Positions 36,051 through 49,300 of a DNA stretch of 64,000 bases are shown piece after piece (within the stretch, counting starts at the first letter, position 1; each line of letters starts with the position of its first letter). Location: NCBI GenBank assembly GCA_027625915.1, contig JANTQA010000032.1, positions 2,666,001 to 2,730,000 of the forward strand. Reading direction: 5' to 3'. Below the pieces are notes generated by a model. That model ran no database searches. It had not been told where the DNA came from and was given only the letters and a program-made list of their open reading frames with translations. The stretch comes from Anaeramoeba flamelloides. Taxonomy: Eukaryota; Metamonada; Anaeramoebidae. The translations under genes and the position numbers were made by a program.

Positions 36051-37481
36051 TAGAGGTTTTGATGATAATATATATTATCATGATATTAACAATAAAATTG
36101 TGATATTATTAAAAATCGTGATTAGTCCAACTTTATCACGATATTCATATTACTGATAAATTCTAATAAATTTCAAAAAATTTTTAATTCAATTTCCATT
36201 TTTATAAATCTTTTACCTCTATTTTATCAAACAATTCCAGGAAAAAGACTGTTTTGAAGAACAACCAATTTTAGAGAGTTTCTTAACACTTGACTTCATA
36301 AAATGCTTTATTCAAAGCTTAAGCTTAATAATTCCAAAAAGGAAAATCAAGTAAAAATTTTCAAACATTTATTGCAATTTATCAGTATCACGAAAAATTG
36401 AAAAATTATTTTTTTGAAATAACTTTAAAAAAAATCTCTTGACTTTTACTACACTTTCCCCTTTCATAAATGTTTGAAAGTGATTGTAAGGGTTGTGTGC
36501 TGTCTTCAAGTGTTTGTAAGTTTTGAAAGACATAAAGTTTTTGTAAAGGCCCATGAGTTTGGTTTATAGTGGAAAAAAAAATTGTTTTCTTTTCATTTTT
36601 TTTTTTAACAAAATATCAAATCTCAAACAAATTTTATGATCAAACTAATAATTACTCATTCCCACAATATAATTGAATATAAGATAGATGTGTTTTTTTA
36701 AAATGGAGTTGTTACATTCACAATTTTAAATAGCATAAAAGAATAAAGAATAATTTTCCTTCTTATTGTGATCGATCAAATAAAAACCTCTAAGCTCTAA
36801 TTGTGTTTTCTGTCCGATACAAAGATGCCCAAAGAAGAAAAAGAACAAGAAGAGAAATCTATAAAAAATCTTAATAATTGGTGATCATCTGACAAGGATG
36901 TTGTGAAAGCTACTGAAAAGTTTACCTATCCCTTTTAGCTTTCGGAGAATATTGAAAATCTTTTAACCCAAGAACACATTCTTTAAAGAACGAACGAAGG
37001 ATTGGTTGTTTTAGAAGGTCTTTTATTCAACCCAATTTACAACACCACGATTAACAGAGATAATATTTATTTCTCTTTATTTCTTATTGGGGTTGATCTT
37101 AAAGTATCGATAGTTTGACAACCAAACAAAATGAAAGCACAATAAAACTCTTGGATCTGATCCTTGATTGAATCAATTATCTTTTTTGTTGTTTTTTCAA
37201 AGAATGACTTTTTTTCACCGAATCTATTTTTTGATCAAAAAAAGATTTTTTGTAAAAATATTTCTAAATTAACCCAAAAACTCATCAACTATTTTATCGC
37301 GATTACTTTTTAATCGCGATATTTAGGCATTTATCGCGATTTTCTAGAATTATCGCGATTTGTTATATTATCGCGATAATATTGAATATCAGGATTTTCT
37401 GATATTATCATGATTTGATGGAAATTATCGTGATTTTTGTAACTTTATGGTGAATTAATCATGTTATCATCAAAACCTCTA
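36051..37481. mobile_element. TA-flanked element with TCGCGA iterons
   Basis: The ends GAGGTTTTGATGATAA (36053) and TTATCATCAAAACCTC (to 37479) are inverted and bounded by TA. Just inside the right end, ATCGCGAT occurs five times at 37296-37376, 17-20 bp apart, and then in degenerate form (TCATGA, TCGTGA). The left end carries matching degenerate copies (36080-36135). An extra right-end-like AAAACCTC-TA at about 36783-36792 suggests nesting or a solo end. A coding-looking but stop-ridden stretch lies at about 36820-37170; I cannot identify it. Confidence 0.6.
37297..37376. repeat. Five TCGCGA palindromes at ~18-bp spacing
   Basis: TCGCGA starts at 37297, 37314, 37334, 37353 and 37371. In such AT-rich DNA regular GC-containing palindromes stand out. 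They are probably subterminal binding sites of the surrounding element. Confidence 0.8.
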
Positions 37482-37792
37482 ATTTATTCAAAAAACTGAA
37501 TACAATATGAGAATTAATTTGAATTTAGGTATACTTTTGGAATGTGAATTAGATATCGCTTTGGAATAAGAAGAAAAAAATCAGGATTTTTTTTTGAAAT
37601 ATGGTTTTTGTTGGTTCTCTGCTCACATGATTTTTTTGATCACAAGTGTCTCAAAATAAAAACGTATTTGTTTAAATTGTTTTCAGTTCTGGAATGAATT
37701 TTTGTCTCTTTTTCCTGAAAAATTTTATTTTAATTTATTAACAAGGCGAAAAATGTACGATCTTAATTCAATATTTTTCAAAATTTGGTCAA

Positions 37793-38249
37793 CTGTTGAG
37801 AGAAAAATGTTGGACATTGAAAAATGGTTGGACACCATTTTTAATTGGGTAAATTAGTAAAATTGAAAATCAAATCCTATTGATAACTAGGTGACTTTTA
37901 TCTAAATTCCCGTTTAAATGGGTTACAAGTTCATTAATCTGGGGTATGTGTAGAATACTCATTTGAATGGTTGATAACTAAAGTAGATCAGGTTTTTTAA
38001 CAAAAATCCAAGTTTTAGTAAAGTTTACTATTAATTCTGAAAATGATAATTTTAAACTTGCTTTAGATTATAAGAGATAAGGTTTTGAAAAAAGTAGAAT
38101 TACATTAATTCGTATTCTAATAAGTAGGCTATTGTTATTTTCTTTAGTTATTTCACAAACGATTGAAATTAAAAATCATTTTCAGTAATGTTCCCAATTA
38201 AAATTGCTTTCAAACTATTTTTCTCTGTCCAACATTTTTCTCTCAACAG
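37793..38249. mobile_element. 457-bp inverted-repeat element (CTGTTGAG ends)
   Basis: Ends CTGTTGAGAGAAAAATGTTG and the inverted CAACATTTTTCTCTCAACAG are near perfect over 24 bp or more. TA follows on the right; the left dinucleotide is AA. Non-coding; probably Tc1/mariner-type. Confidence 0.7.
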
Positions 38250-38459
38250 TAAATTACAATTCAGAATTTTATTAAAATGTAATTTGAATTGAACAGTCTT
38301 ACACCCTAAAATCAGCCAAAAATCGGGTTAATTTAAGACTATTTTTGAGATGATTTCTATCAAGGGTTTAAAACACGAGCAAACTTGACTTTACTTTAAA
38401 ATAAATATTTTTTCCCTATCTTTAATCAAAAAACATAGATAATTCTCAAAATCAAGTTA

Positions 38460-38587
38460 CAGATGTTTTTCGAAAACTGTGTACCATAAGTTTCAGAAGT
38501 GGTCCATGAAACTGTTCTTGTTGCTAATTTTTATTAGTTTGGGAACACTTCTAAAATTCGATAATACTCGCTATTTTAAAACATCTG
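38460..38587. mobile_element. 128-bp hairpin MITE (CAGATGTTTT ends)
   Basis: Inverted ends CAGATGTTTT / AAAACATCTG, TA on the left, TT on the right, and further complementary blocks (AGAAGTG / CACTTCT). Non-coding. Confidence 0.5.
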
Positions 38588-39404
38588 TTTATAGCAACAT
38601 GTACATTTTTTTCTTTCAGTCTTAAAAATGAATATTCACTTTATTACTTCAAAATAGGAAAGATTTTATTGATCAAAACGAAAATAGGTTGTGAAAGTAA
38701 CTACATTATCCTTAAAAAAATCTTACTTTGACAAATCTTTTCAAACTTTTAAATATTGAAAAGTGATTGAAAGGTTGGGAAATTGTTTAAAAGTTTTGAA
38801 ATGGGTTGAAAATATCAGAAATATTCAAGTCATTTAATTTTTTTAGTTCATGTTTTTTTAAAGAAAGATCATTTTCAGTAATCCCCATTTTTCTTTTCAG
38901 GGGTAAGAAATCGTTACGTTTGAATATTTCAAAGCGAACACAGAAAATAAGTCCCAGTATTCAAAATTTTGATTTTTAACAAATTTAATTAATTGCACCT
39001 TTTTCGTTTAATAGTTCGTACAAAACCATTTAGTCCCAGTGTGCGATACTGTTCTGAATTAGAGATTCAAATACTCTCAGAGAATGTTTTTTAATAAATA
39101 AATTTTTGATAACGATCTTGATTGGTATTGGTAAAAATTAGAAAATTCATCGTTGATTGAATGTTTTACTCCCTTCCGTTTTTGTAAAATCATTCTCCGG
39201 GTTTAGGATTTTACTTTTTTGAAAAGCATTTTAAAACAAAATTAATTCATAACACATATCTTTTGAAATTTCCAACAAAAAATATCGCAATTTAAAAAGA
39301 GCAATAGTTTGAAAGACAACTAATTGCTTTACCTCAAAAAAAAATTCATTAATTTTTTATTAATTTTTCGACTTTCTTTTTGTAAAAGCTTGAATATCAA
39401 TCCA

Positions 39405-42367
39405 ATGAGTACCTCGATCACTGGCATTTATGGGTTTAGTAACAATACACCAAACAATTCTATGGTATCACCTAACTTTGAAAAACAACAACAAGAAAAG
39501 GTATTAAATCACCCACAACCAAACGAGCCAAAGAAGAATACATTCAACCAGCAACCATTTGGAGACACCTTTTCAAAAAGCCCATTGACAATGATTGGAC
39601 TGAAATATGGTGAAAACGTTTGGGAAACAGGGAAGCAATTTGTAGATTCTCATGTAAGATCGTTTACATTTTTGTCTTTTTTCCATTTAATTGTCAAATT
39701 TGAAGGGATTTATTGTTTTTTTTTTGACATTAATTGAGTAGAATTTTTTGAAAGTTTGTTTCTTCTGATTGAAGCTAGTCTTGTTTGTAAATGATTTTAG
39801 TCTTTTTTCAAATAATTGGATTTCTGTCTATTTTACTATTTTTTACTTTTTATGAAAAAAAAATTCTTGACTTTCTTAATTCCAAAAAAAAATGTCTTTT
39901 CAAACTTTAAAACCCACCACTCTTTGCACATTGATCCACTTATTGAAACTTACAAAGTAAGCTCTTTTTTGACAAAAAATTAAAAAAAGTGATGAGATAC
40001 GATCATTTTTATAAATCTGTGAATATAAAGCCTTCAAAAGGATCTATAAAACATCTGGCAAACCATTTTCAAAGAAATAAATTCTCCAAATTATTTTTTG
40101 TAACATTTCTTTGCAACAATTCCGTGACCATCCAAAACTTATATTTTCTGAGGGTTGAAATCCAATCCCGTAAAAAGAAAAAACAGTTTAAAAGAAAACC
40201 ATTTGAAACAAACCAAAAATATTGTAATTTTTCGGTTTTTGTCGAGCAGTTTTACTTTTAACAAAAAAAGCATTTTGCCGATCCAAAAATTACTCCAAAT
40301 TTTTGAACAAAACAAACCAAAACTAAAATTAATCAATTTTTGCTGTATGGTATTGTCGATTCCACTTTTAAGACACAAACTTTCAAGGAAATTTAAGGCA
40401 CAAAAAATCTCAAATTAAGGCACATTTTTTGGAATTTTTTTTTTTACAAATTATTTTATTTGAATTTGAAAAAATGTTATATAATTTGGGTTTTTTTTTG
40501 TGCCTTAAAGTTTCGTTGAAAGTTTGTGCCTTAAAAGTGGAACTGACTGTATTCAAATAATAAATCATTAAAAATTTACACTTTATTTTCATTTTCTTAT
40601 AAGAACCATCTAATTACAACCCACTTCTTTGAAAACTCTCTTTAAAGAAGAACAATAGGAAAAGCAAGTGAAACATTTTCCAGGTTTATTCTGAAAATTT
40701 CAACAAATGAAAATAAATAAAATTTTTTCTTAAAGATCTATTTCTGCTTTCAAAACCCATTAAACGGTTTTGTTTTGATGTGCTTCAATTTACTCTTGCA
40801 CTTGAGACTCTTTTGATTTGTTTTCTTGTATTTAAATATATTTTTATTCTGTAAAATCAAATTAAATAACTTTATTCCAATGGATATAAAGCAATGGAGT
40901 ATATTTTAAGAGAGAGAGAGAAACACGGGTATATTCTTTTAAAATTATAGCACTTGTTATATTCCTGAATATTTGAAAGAAAATTAAATATCCAATTTTT
41001 ACAACCAAGTAAAGAAAAACAAATTTATATTCGTTTATTTTAATCATAGGAAATTTGTTAGTTCATCTAATTTACAGTTACTTTTCCACAATCTGGCGTA
41101 TTTCCCGTTTTATTTCCAATTTCTATTATTTTTCTAAATAAAGAGAAAATGTAAGAAAACCGAGTGGCAATTTTCCAAAATTTAAAAGAATTGAGTTAAA
41201 TCAAAGATTTTTCTCTATTCTTTTAAATTCTGGAAAAGCTAGGCACTCTACGACACTCCGAACAACCCCACTACAATGCAGAAAACAACAACATTTATTT
41301 AGAATTTTTTTTTGAAAGATTCAAATATATTTTTATGATTCGCTAGTACTAATGAAGATATTAGATCTTGTTTATGAACAATATTAAAAATAGAAAAATT
41401 GTTTTTTTTTTAATTCAGAAATTTTATTTTTTCATCTAAAGATCTTGAGTTTACGATTATTTTCACAAAATGGACACTTCCAGCGAGACTTTAAATATTG
41501 AGACGACCAATTTATTGTTTAATAACATTTTCAGATATTAAAAATACAAAGAAAACAAACCCAATCGGATATACAAGAAACACAAAAAAATAAATGTCAA
41601 GCTTCAGATGTTCTTATTATAGCCATAATAATAATAAATTAGAAACACTGCTCAATTCAAAAAAATATAATTATTTTGCCTTTTGTTCTTTAATTAATAT
41701 AATTTATCTTGATAACTTTTTTTTTTTTTTTTTTTTTTTATCTTCATAGTTCGATAAATCTGAAAATATGTTGAAAAAATATTTTGATTTGGATTCAAAT
41801 TATGTTATTTCAAAACTTAAACGAATCTTTTTTCCTTGGAAAATTCAGAATTGGAAGCGAGCAACCACTGGCAACAAAAACGAAAAGTTTTCACCACGTA
41901 ATGACATAAATTCACCAGATCTATATATCCCACTCATGTCATTTGTTACATATATTATTATCATCTCCCTATTTTATGGGATACGGTCAAGATTTACACC
42001 AGAATTGTTTTCAAGATTAACGATTTCTGGGCTAGTAACCACAGGTTTTGAAATACTAATTTATAAATTTCTATTATATTTGCTGAACTCAAATATCCAC
42101 ATACCCTTACTAGATTTTTTAGCCTACTCAGGTTACAAATTTGTTGCAATAATTTTACCCACAATCGTAGGTATTTTTTTTAGTGCCAAACTGTATCTAA
42201 TAATTTTATTCATCACAAGTATTAGTCTAGGCTATTTCATGATACAAACCTTTAGATCAATTGTCGACGAATACCAAGTGAAAATTAGGAATAAAAACTA
42301 TATCCTTTTAGGTATTTTTTTTCTTCAAATCTTGTCATTCTTTTTTATGGGCTTAACCAACATTTAA
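39405..42367 (+). CDS. YIF1: YIF1 family ER-Golgi membrane protein, two exons
   Basis: Exons 39405-39653 and 41750-42367 are joined in phase 0 (GTAAGA donor, TTCATAG acceptor), giving 288 residues. YIF1 works with YIP1 in COPII vesicle traffic between ER and Golgi. The cytosolic N-terminus (about 85 residues) is Asn/Gln/Pro-rich and contains GLKYGENVWETGKQFVDSH. The conserved core starts with LKKYFDLDSNYVISKLKRI, followed by SPDLYIPLMSFVTY and FLAYSGYKFVAI, all YIF1 hallmarks. About five membrane helices end at the C-terminus, the last followed by only a few residues. An earlier in-frame ATG (39324) would add 27 Lys/Phe-rich residues and is unlikely. The 2096-bp intron carries a CAGTCAG MITE. 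Confidence 0.92.
40353..40549. mobile_element. CAGTCAG foldback MITE copy 14, in the YIF1 intron
   Basis: A diverged ~197-bp copy. The left end is degraded (TGTCGATTCCAC); the right end GGAACTGACTG-TA is intact. It is the only copy outside the first 12.5 kb. Confidence 0.8.
41164..41250. repeat. Short stem-loop repeat in the YIF1 intron
   Basis: Arms containing TTTTCCAAAATTTAAAAGAAT and the inverse ATTCTTTTAAATTCTGGAAA are separated by about 20 bp. A CTAGGCACTCTA block after it recurs near 48733. Confidence 0.45.
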
Positions 42368-44048
42368 TTGAACACATATGGATTGATTATTATTATTTTG
42401 AAAAAATATATGAGTTTAATTGGGTCTTATATATGTTTTTATTCCAGTTTATTGCCAAAATATTAATGCTATACTATTTATATATACAAATATTTTATTT
42501 TTAGAAATAAATCCCCCACTTTTTTCTTATCTATTTCTTTTATTTTAGAACAAGTGAAACCCTTTAACATTTTTTTATTTTTAATATGTTATCGAGCATA
42601 CCCCCCTAAATTATTGATACAACTCTATTATTAACACACTCGCAAGATTTTCTTAAAAGTTATCTAAAAAGGAATTGAAGACTCTTGGACTTTAGTATGA
42701 GATTCTTAATTTGTTTTTTTTTTTAATTAGTAACGAAAATTGTGGTTTTAAATATACTCCTTGAATTAGTAAAACTTAAAAATGATTTTAAAAGTAAAGA
42801 ATTTTTTGGTGTTACAATTGGTATTAAAAAAATATTTTGACACAATTTGCCACATTTTAGCACATAATACTCAAGATAAGTAAACTCTTTTTTAGTCAAA
42901 GGGTTCCAGTTTTATTGAAAAACTAGAACCTATTCTATGAGATTAATTCATTATTCGTCTCAAAATAAATTTTCAATTTTTAGATCAAAATCATTATTTC
43001 TCATTTAGTCTGTATTTGATTTTTACGTTTTTTTTTTCTTTTTTTTTATTAAAAAGTAAATCTGAAAAAAAAAAATGTTTGAATTTCCAAATTAACATTC
43101 TGAAAAGTAGGAAGTTGTATTTTCTTTGAAATTCATTCATTTGCAATTAAAAAATCTTATTATCGGCAATTTCAATTTTCCAAAGAGATTGAGAAAATTT
43201 TCCCTAGATATTCTAATGAAAGGGGTCCAAAAATATTTTTCATGATTTTTTTTTTTTTCGAAAATTTATGTTTTTTTCAGGTATTTAGTTTCTGATTATC
43301 TACTCTAATCTGAAGTTTATTTTCTTTTTTATTTCTAAACAATCTGTGTTTGGTTGATTCTTAAAAAAAGTTATTTTTCATTTTTGGCTAAGCACGTTTG
43401 AGTGAAATGGGGTTTATATTAGAAAAACAAATAGATACAATATGGTAGTTCAGATTATAATCAAAAGCAAGAATCGGAAGGATATTCAATGAGACCCATT
43501 ATCATCTTCATTGTTTTGGATTCATCAGCTATTTTAATAGAATATATTATTATCTAGAAAAACATGTTCAAATGTTTGTGGATGTTTTTAGATGATAATA
43601 AAAGAAATAAAATAGAAATCAAAAATAAAATAACAATAAAGAATATCATTCAAGAATTCACAACCAATCCAAATCTCGATATAAATCTACAGGAATCAAA
43701 TATAATATATGAAATTGAAAATTTGATATCAAGTTAGAAAAAGGAAACTATTTCCAAAACAACTTTAAAATATTAAAACACATCACTTTAGAATGAATGG
43801 TTTTTATTCAAAAAAAAAAAAAAAATAACTAATGTGAGAAAATTACAAAATTCCAAATAAATATTCCTAGGTTAATTATTATATGTATTAAGTATTTTTA
43901 TTCTAAAACAAAAAGATTTGAACGCAATAGAAATTTGTATAAATTAAAAGGTAGTAAAATTTCAAAATTAATTAAATTCTCCAAAAATAATTTTAAAGAC
44001 TAAAACTAAAATTATCAAACTAGAATTAAAATTTAAAAAATCAAAATA

Positions 44049-44559
44049 AACTATCATTCAAAATCATTGGCCTATCAAAAATCAAAATTTAAAGAAAAAT
44101 ATTTTTAATACTTGTAGTTATCTATTATAATATCAAAATTTTTATTTTAGTATTTGGTTCACTACTCCAGGGGTATTTGTTTTTCTTCAAAAAATAAAAT
44201 AAAAAAAGTTAAAAAAAATTTTTAAAAAAAATTGCCCCATTTATTTTGAATGAAGCATTACATGAAAAAAATTTTTTTTAAAAATTAATAAAACCCATTT
44301 ATCGATTCCCCTCCCCTTTGAATAACTAAATCTAATCTCTTTGTCATATTTGAAACCAATTTTTCCATTAATTCATCTGTTACTTCTTTCAAATTTTTCA
44401 TTTTCATTTTCCATTTTAACAAAACACTTTTGAAAAAATAAAAAAGAGAAAAAATGATTTATTAGAAAACTTTTCATTGTGAGAGGAAAAACTTCAAAAC
44501 GATACAAAAGTAATTCAAAATTTAAATATAAGGTGGGACATTTATTTTGAATTTTAGTT
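44049..44559. mobile_element. Tc1-like deletion derivative, copy e, retains transposase 3' end
   Basis: A 511-bp element with left end AACTATCATTCAAAATCATT and right end GAATTTTAGTT, TA on both sides. Internally it keeps an inverted copy of the terminal motif and the last ~40 codons of a Tc1-type transposase. It therefore connects the ~500-bp non-autonomous elements to full-length Tc1 ancestors. Confidence 0.7.
44285..44412 (-). pseudogene. C-terminal remnant of a Tc1-like transposase
   Basis: The minus-strand frame ends KRLDLVIQRGGESINGFY and a stop. This closely parallels the end of the transposase at 59227 (NRINLVIERDGQSINGFF). Everything upstream, including the catalytic domain, is deleted. 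Confidence 0.7.
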
Positions 44560-45420
44560 TATTTCAAATTGATTTAAAAATCAAAAATTAGGTTTTTGAT
44601 GAATTAATTAAACTAAACTATATTTTCAAAAATTTTGACTCACTTTATAGTGTTAATTGGAACTTATTTTGAGGGTTTGTTCCAGTATTCTTATTAAAAA
44701 AATATTTTCAAATTCTAGGATCAGAATCTTTTTTTCTACTTTTGAAAATTTTTGTTTTGCTTTTTCGAATTTTTGTTTTTCTTTTTTTTTTTTTTTTTTA
44801 TTATTCTTTTTCTTTTTTTTGATACTTTTTTATTACAAAAGATCAAATGATAAAAAAAATGATCTTCAAAATGACAAACATACTCCATTTCACTCAGAGT
44901 AGCAGATCCAAAAAATGAAAAATTAACTTTTTTTGCAAGAATAAACCAGACCATAATTGTTTCGTAATAAGAGAAACAATATACTTCAGATCATAGTAGA
45001 TATTCATAAACTAAATATCTGAAAAAACCATAAATTTTCGAAAAAAAAAGATTGTGAAAAATATTTTTGGGTCTTGTTCATTTGAACGTCTCGTGCAACA
45101 ATTCTCAATTTATTTGAAAAATTGAAATTGTTGATAATAAGAATTTTGCAATTGTAAATATATGAATTTTAAAAGAAAATACAAAAGTTTATCTTTCTTA
45201 ATGTTAATTTGGAGTTTCAAACTTTTTTTTTTTTTTCAAATTTAATTTTTTTATAAAAATAAAAAAAGAAAAGAAGAAAACGAAAAAAAAAATCACTAAA
45301 ATTTAAAAAAATATCAGATTTAAAAATTGTAAATTTGTTTTGATAAGAATAATGAATTAAACTCATAGAATGATTCTATTTCTTCAATAAAATTGGGCCC
45401 CTTTGACTGAAAAAGGGTTT

Positions 45421-46354
45421 TAAAATATAGAAAATTGAGACTATATAATGTCTTTTAAAATCAATTTTTTATTTTCAAAAAATCTTGTGTTCAACTTTTT
45501 TTCAGTTTAATCTCAGTAATAAAAAATTGGTAATGTTCATTTCCATAATTGTGACTCACTTTTTTTTAGTTTTTGATTTTTTTTTTTTAATTTCTAAAAT
45601 ATAAGGTTTTTCTATATTTAGAATGTTTTGAAAGTGAATTACAAATCTGATTTAATTATTATTTGTTTTTGAAAACTAAAGGATATATATATATATATAT
45701 ATTTCAATTTAGTATTTCAGACGAGTAACAATTTTTGAAATGGAGTTTATCTTACTTTTAGTAATAAAATTTAAAAAAAAAGGAATTTCAAAAAAATTGA
45801 TGAAAAAATGATAAATTAACTATTAAATTATTTTACGTTTCATTCTATCGTCTAAATTATGAAAGAAATTACGTTTCTGAATACGATTGGAATAAAAAAT
45901 TCAATGAAAAATAAGAATAATAATGTGCCAAAAATACCCATTTAAACATTATATTTGTGACCAAATAAATATAAAATAAATAACTCTCCATGAAATTTTT
46001 CTTGGAAAAATTTAGACTTTTAAAAAAATTAAAAGTTGAAATTATCGGGTGATGGCGCAAAAGTTACAAATAATGAAATAAAAAACATTAAAAAAAATAT
46101 TTTCTAATTTTATTATGAGGAATATTCTTTCCCAAAGCATGTTAAAGGATTTATATTATCCATGTCTTTTATTTCAATATATTTAAAATAAAAGTTTATA
46201 AAAAATTATTATAAATATTAAGGGTAAAATTTATTAAAAAAAATAATGTTAATATAATTAATTATTTTTGAAAAGGAAATTTTGAACTACATAATTATTG
46301 TATATTAATATTTATAATTTTGCCAAATTGAAGCAAAAAAAAATGTTGTAATCA
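45421..46354. other. Intergenic DNA, no supported gene
   Basis: AT-rich, with a TA microsatellite near 45683-45701. Nothing else seen. Confidence 0.5.
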
Positions 46355-49300
46355 TTATTTTTTTTCGTTGTCTTCTTCCTCTGATTGGATCTCCGATTCA
46401 TCACCCGAATCTGAAACTAAAGTTACAAGCATATTATCTTCAACCTTTCCAGTTAAGAGAATTTGAGAAAGCCCATTTCCAAAATTTTTATATAATTTAA
46501 AACTAAGAATCACGGTTGAAATACGAATAATAAAATAAATAACCATTTCAGTGATTATTATAATTTTAGAACTAACTGAATTATAATGTTTATAAAAAAA
46601 AAGAAATTTAACTAAAATATATGCCAAATTAATTGGAAATAAGCTGATGTTGGCGATAAATAGTTTTTTTATTTCGTATTTTATACTTCTTCGAAGCAAA
46701 AAACACCAAACAAACGTCTCTGCAAATACAATAATATCAAGAATAAGAAAGATATCTTCCAGTTTTATATAATACACGCTACAATATAAGATTGCAAAAA
46801 TTGTAATCGTCAAATCCAATTCCAAAAATACTTGAAAAATTGACCATAATTCATATAGAACTTGTCATATTAATTGGTATTTTGATCATTATTAAAATAT
46901 AAAAAAAATTAGAAATTGTAAAAAAAAAATATTAGAAAAATAAAAATATCAAAGATTTTGTTGTGTGGATTATAATATTTTTATGAAGTTATAGATTAAC
47001 ACTACAATACATAGTACTATTTACACTTTAAATAAATGGAAACACTTTTCAAACAATTACAACACATTTTAAAAATGAAAAACAACATTATTTTTTCTTA
47101 TTATTCTTCTTATTATTCAAGGGATGAGTTATTAATTCCTCTTATTTGTCCGAATTTCTATTTTTTTTTTTAAAAAATCCTTGAATTGAGTTTTTAAAAT
47201 AAGAAAAATATTTAATCTTGAGCACAATGATAATCTCTTCTGATCTTTAGTAATTTATTTGTTTTTGAAAAAAAAAAAAGTCACAAAAATTTTTCGAATT
47301 ACAGCTCTCAAATTATTACTGGTCTAAAACTATTGGAAAACAGTTTACATTTCACAGCCAATATATTTTCTAATAAAAATTTAGAGTGAAAAAAAAAAAT
47401 TGGTTTCAATGTAAAAAATTAATTTGAATTTTGTTTAGAAATTGAACATTTGAATAAAGGAAATTGTTTTTATAAAATAAATATTAATATTCTAATGAAA
47501 TTAAAAAGACTTTTTTTCTTAATGGCACATAGGTGTTATTTGTGAAAAAAAAAAAAAAAAAACTTGAGGGAATCTAATGGAAGGCTTTCTAAATTGTTTT
47601 TTTTGATAAGACAATTTAATGATTTTCTATTCAAAATAATAATTTTAGAAAAGTTAATGGAAGTATTTGTAGGATACTACAAGACAATTATTTTTTCTAG
47701 AGTTTTTAATTTTTATTTGGAGAATCTAATCAAATGAAATTCCCCGTTAGGTTTTTTTATTTTAAAAGAATAAACCGAAAATTTATTAAAATTTTCTGTT
47801 TATTTCAAAAAGTAAAAAAAACCTAGAACACTTACAAAATAAAACAATAAACCTCGAGAAAAGCGCCATTGGGCAGGCACTGGAATTATTGCTTTGATTA
47901 GCCCCGATAGATTTTCTTAAAAAAAAAAAAAAAATTAAAATATAAATAATAAATGTGGTTAGGTTTTCTCGAGTTCTCTGTTTATTCAAAAATTCAATAG
48001 ATTTTACGAATAACCATTTCATAATATAAATATTCAAATCTATTTTAATTGGAAAATTGGAAAAGAAAAAGGAATATTTTTGAAATATTACTTTTCTTAT
48101 TTTTTACACTGATCAATAAAGATACATGTAATTTAAAATTGCACAAACCGAAATAATAGCTATTTTTAAATTATTTTGACTAATTTTACATTAATAAAAA
48201 AATGATAGCAACAAAAAATCCAAAAAAAAAGTCAATTTTACTAAGGTTTACAATTAAAAATTCAAATTTTGAAAATTTAATATTCTTAAATATTGATTTA
48301 ATTTGATGTTTTTGAATCCTATTTTGATTCAAATAATTAATATCAACCTAAATTTTGGACTTTGGGTTTTGTTTTGAAATGGTGTGGGGAATATAAGTAA
48401 AAAAATATCTGAAAATATAAACTTTTACTTCTATTTTACATTTAAAATGATTTGATAATTAGAATGGATTTTAAAATTTTTTTCAATTTGTCAATTTTTT
48501 TGAGGAATGATAATACAGAAAACTCTGGGAAAATCGACATTAGGTTTTCTAGGGTTTTCTGTTGATTGAAAATCAAGATATTTTCGTTAGTTTTTTTTTG
48601 CTTTTTGAAATAAACCGAAAATTTATTAAAATTTTCTGTTTATTTCAAAAAGCAAAAAAAACCTAGAACACTTACAGAATAAAACAGAAAATCGCCATTA
48701 GGCTTTTTTTCATTATTTTTTTTTAAAAAAAACTAGGCACTCTATATCACTACATTACACTTATGAAAAAATAACGTCAGCTTTCTATTATATAAGGAAT
48801 AAAAAGAAATTTTAATAAGCCTTCTTATTATTTCATAAATAGAGAAATTCCAATGGCGGTACTAAAGATATTGAAGCATTTTTAATACTTACAACTAATT
48901 TCAAGTTGTTAAACACTGTTGAAATGGCTTCTGTAGGAAAGGTATTTTGAACAATTCGAGAATATATACTTATTTTATATTCAGCCTACTTGCCACTTGA
49001 AGATCGTTTGAATTCTTTTTATCCATTTTAAACAAAAATGAATAAATTAAATTTTAAACAAATAATAACATTCCTTTATAAATAAGAGGGGATATAAAAT
49101 AATGCATAGAGTATTTGATTATAGAAATGAATAGGTATTATCATTATCAATTTATTATTATTATTATTTTTTTTTTTGAGTTTGTCCTTTCTATGAAAAT
49201 GATAGATTAATATTTCAAAATAAATTGAAAAGAAATAAATCTCAATAGGTTGATTTTAAATTCATAACAGTTTGAAATTATTTTTATTTATTAATAATCG

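Larger units (their letters stand above)
42883..45420. mobile_element. 2.5-kb element with ~545-bp inverted arms
   Basis: Termini AACTCTTTTTTAGTCAAAGG and the inverse ending AAAAAGGGTTT are flanked by TA. The arms 42883-43428 and 44875-45420 are diverged inverted copies throughout; for example CCAAATTAACATT and CGAAAATTTATG recur in opposite orientation. The ~1450-bp loop contains a Tc1-like derivative (44049-44559). It shares ends with the shorter element at 12224-13125. No transposase of its own is visible. Confidence 0.75.

Noticed and set aside
36820-37170. Protein-like plus-strand stretch with several stops, possibly read as a variant genetic code
   Set aside because: Stops include TAA, TAG and TGA, while CIAO1, YIF1 and the ankyrin-TBC gene use standard stops normally. 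At most a decayed fragment.
39324-39404. Upstream ATG extending YIF1 by 27 residues
   Set aside because: The added residues are Lys/Phe/Leu-rich like non-coding DNA here; the ATG at 39405 gives the usual polar YIF1 N-terminus.
44657-44954. Overlapping poly-Phe / poly-Lys frames on both strands
   Set aside because: They span a poly-T tract near the inverted-repeat element and are mirror images of each other.
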